This document shows positions 51,377 to 51,689 of a DNA stretch of 51,689 nucleotides, in pieces. The translations under genes were made by a program, and so were the position numbers. This DNA is from an uncultured Oscillospiraceae bacterium (lineage in GTDB: Bacteria > Bacillota > Clostridia > Oscillospirales > Acutalibacteraceae): the NCBI GenBank assembly GCA_900549755.1, contig URPQ01000004.1, positions 1 through 51,689 on the forward strand, in the 5' to 3' direction. The notes under the pieces were generated by a model. That model made no database searches. It was not told where the DNA came from and saw only the letters and a list, made by a program, of their open reading frames with translations. How positions within the stretch are numbered: position 1 is the first letter of the stretch; each line of letters begins with the position of its first letter.

Positions 51377-51419
51377 TACCATTCCTAATTTCATTTATTC
51401 CCATATCTCCTTATTTTAT
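51377..51419. repeat. Right attachment site (attR-type direct repeat)
   Basis: 43 bases identical to 31451-31493. Read leftward it carries the ychF ribosome site and ATG, followed by 5 more ychF codons and then 19 codons of element sequence to a TAG, a decoy start without a gene. Confidence 0.92.
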
Positions 51420-51486
51420 AAGTATTTGATTATTGTAAGGTATACAGTTTTTCCGAAAATACGAAAAGAGCTGATACGACTTTTAT

Positions 51487-51515
51487 ATTATAGCGCATCA
51501 GCTCTTCTTTTTCAA
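51487..51515 (-). promoter_or_regulatory. Leftward promoter beyond the right end, similar to the int promoter
   Basis: TTGAAA (51515-51510), 17 bases, TATAAT (51492-51487). AAGAGCTGAT and ATCAGCTCTT (51465-51504) form an inverted repeat around the -10. About 80 percent identical to 32750-32812. It faces attR and is either the original ychF promoter or the leftover of an earlier related element. Confidence 0.7.
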
Positions 51516-51590
51516 TATAAATAAGTTTAATTTGTTTTGTGCCTTCGGTCTGTAGCTCCGATGGGGTCGCACTTTATCCGGCTTTATTCA

Positions 51591-51689
51591 TTATCTTTGC
51601 ACCCTGCCCGAGCCGTCTCCGTCGGCGAGGTTTTCAACCTCAGATACCGCAACACGGTTAAAATCTCCCTCTATCGAGTGCTTTAATAC
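51591..51689 (-). CDS. C-terminal fragment of an unidentified protein (5' end outside window)
   Basis: Leftward frame with 32 codons from the window edge to TAA, reading V-L-K-H-S-I-E-G-D-F-N-R-V-A-V-S-E-V-E-N-L-A and ending G-S-G-R-V-Q-R. It is too short to assign and could be chance. Confidence 0.3.
   Translation of the reverse strand, partial: VLKHSIEGDFNRVAVSEVENLADGDGSGRVQR

Larger units (their letters stand above)
31451..51419. mobile_element. Integrative mobile element with CRESS-type Rep, inserted at ychF
   Basis: A 20 kb element bounded by a 43-bp perfect direct repeat (31451-31493 and 51377-51419). The tyrosine integrase lies against the left repeat. The maintenance module is int, xis, ftsK-like, rep, origin, small protein and XRE regulator, all leftward. 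The cargo is a second recombinase, an invertible promoter and a rightward phosphorylation-signalling operon, and is visibly richer in A+T than the flanking chromosome. No T4SS genes or MOB relaxase are present, so it is not a self-sufficient ICE; an IME or integrated rolling-circle plasmid fits better. Confidence 0.88.

Noticed and set aside
1..51689. CRISPR arrays, rRNA or tRNA genes
   Set aside because: No spaced direct repeats, rRNA motifs or convincing cloverleafs were seen on either strand. A covariance scan would settle tRNAs.

Overview
The window looks like the chromosome of an endospore-forming, anaerobic, gut-dwelling clostridium, most likely of the Oscillospirales/Ruminococcaceae type. 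The pointers are a gerA/C/B spore germination operon, spoVAC-spoVAD, a reverse rubrerythrin under a PerR-type regulator, a bile-salt-hydrolase-like enzyme, a glycine riboswitch and very Clostridia-like small families (DUF6472, the CmpB-type membrane family). No species can be named from sequence alone.

Region 1 (1-31450) is ordinary chromosome. It opens with a tight rightward run: the end of cysE, a sugar-phosphate isomerase-like protein, cysS, a TrmN6-type methyltransferase, rsmI, an LCP cell-wall ligase, small membrane proteins, plsC and a C39-like lipoprotein. Next come a leftward germination operon, a riboswitch-controlled Na+:amino acid symporter, an esterase, a choloylglycine hydrolase, an FAD oxidoreductase and spoVAC-AD. 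They are followed by a LOG/NUDIX/LtaS-like cluster, citrate synthase, perR-reverse rubrerythrin, glpK, alr, yugP and ychF.

Region 2 (31451-51419) is a 20 kb integrated mobile element. It is bounded by a 43-bp perfect direct repeat that overlaps the start of ychF. Its left end carries a maintenance module: tyrosine integrase, excisionase, FtsK-like ATPase, XRE regulator and a replication initiator. The initiator has the two-domain layout of CRESS-DNA virus Reps (HUH endonuclease plus SF3 helicase). A 12-bp-stem hairpin just upstream of rep presents the nonanucleotide AAGTATTAC, which fits the CRESS origin consensus NANTATTAC.

The cargo is the most interesting part. A second tyrosine recombinase (37151-37993) is followed by two inverted copies of a palindromic site (38019-38040 and 38282-38303) that enclose 241 bp. 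Inside lies a consensus extended -10 promoter, which in this assembly points away from the downstream genes, and a rightward terminator. This has all the parts of an invertible promoter, drawn here in the OFF position. Downstream is a co-directional operon: an FHA-ABC ATPase, its ABC-2 permease, two PP2C phosphatases, a zinc-ribbon FHA protein, a Ser/Thr kinase joined to an extracellular solute-binding-like domain, a PASTA Ser/Thr kinase with a Trp/Tyr-rich surface tail, two zinc-ribbon membrane proteins and a lipoprotein. I read this as a mobile, phase-variable phospho-signalling and export system; its physiological role is unknown.

A caution runs through the window. Five genes are broken by small indels, four of them at A/T homopolymers and each repaired by adding one base, and the PASTA kinase has one in-frame TAG. 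Uncorrected sequencing errors are the simplest explanation for the homopolymer cases, so these genes are annotated as single disrupted genes.
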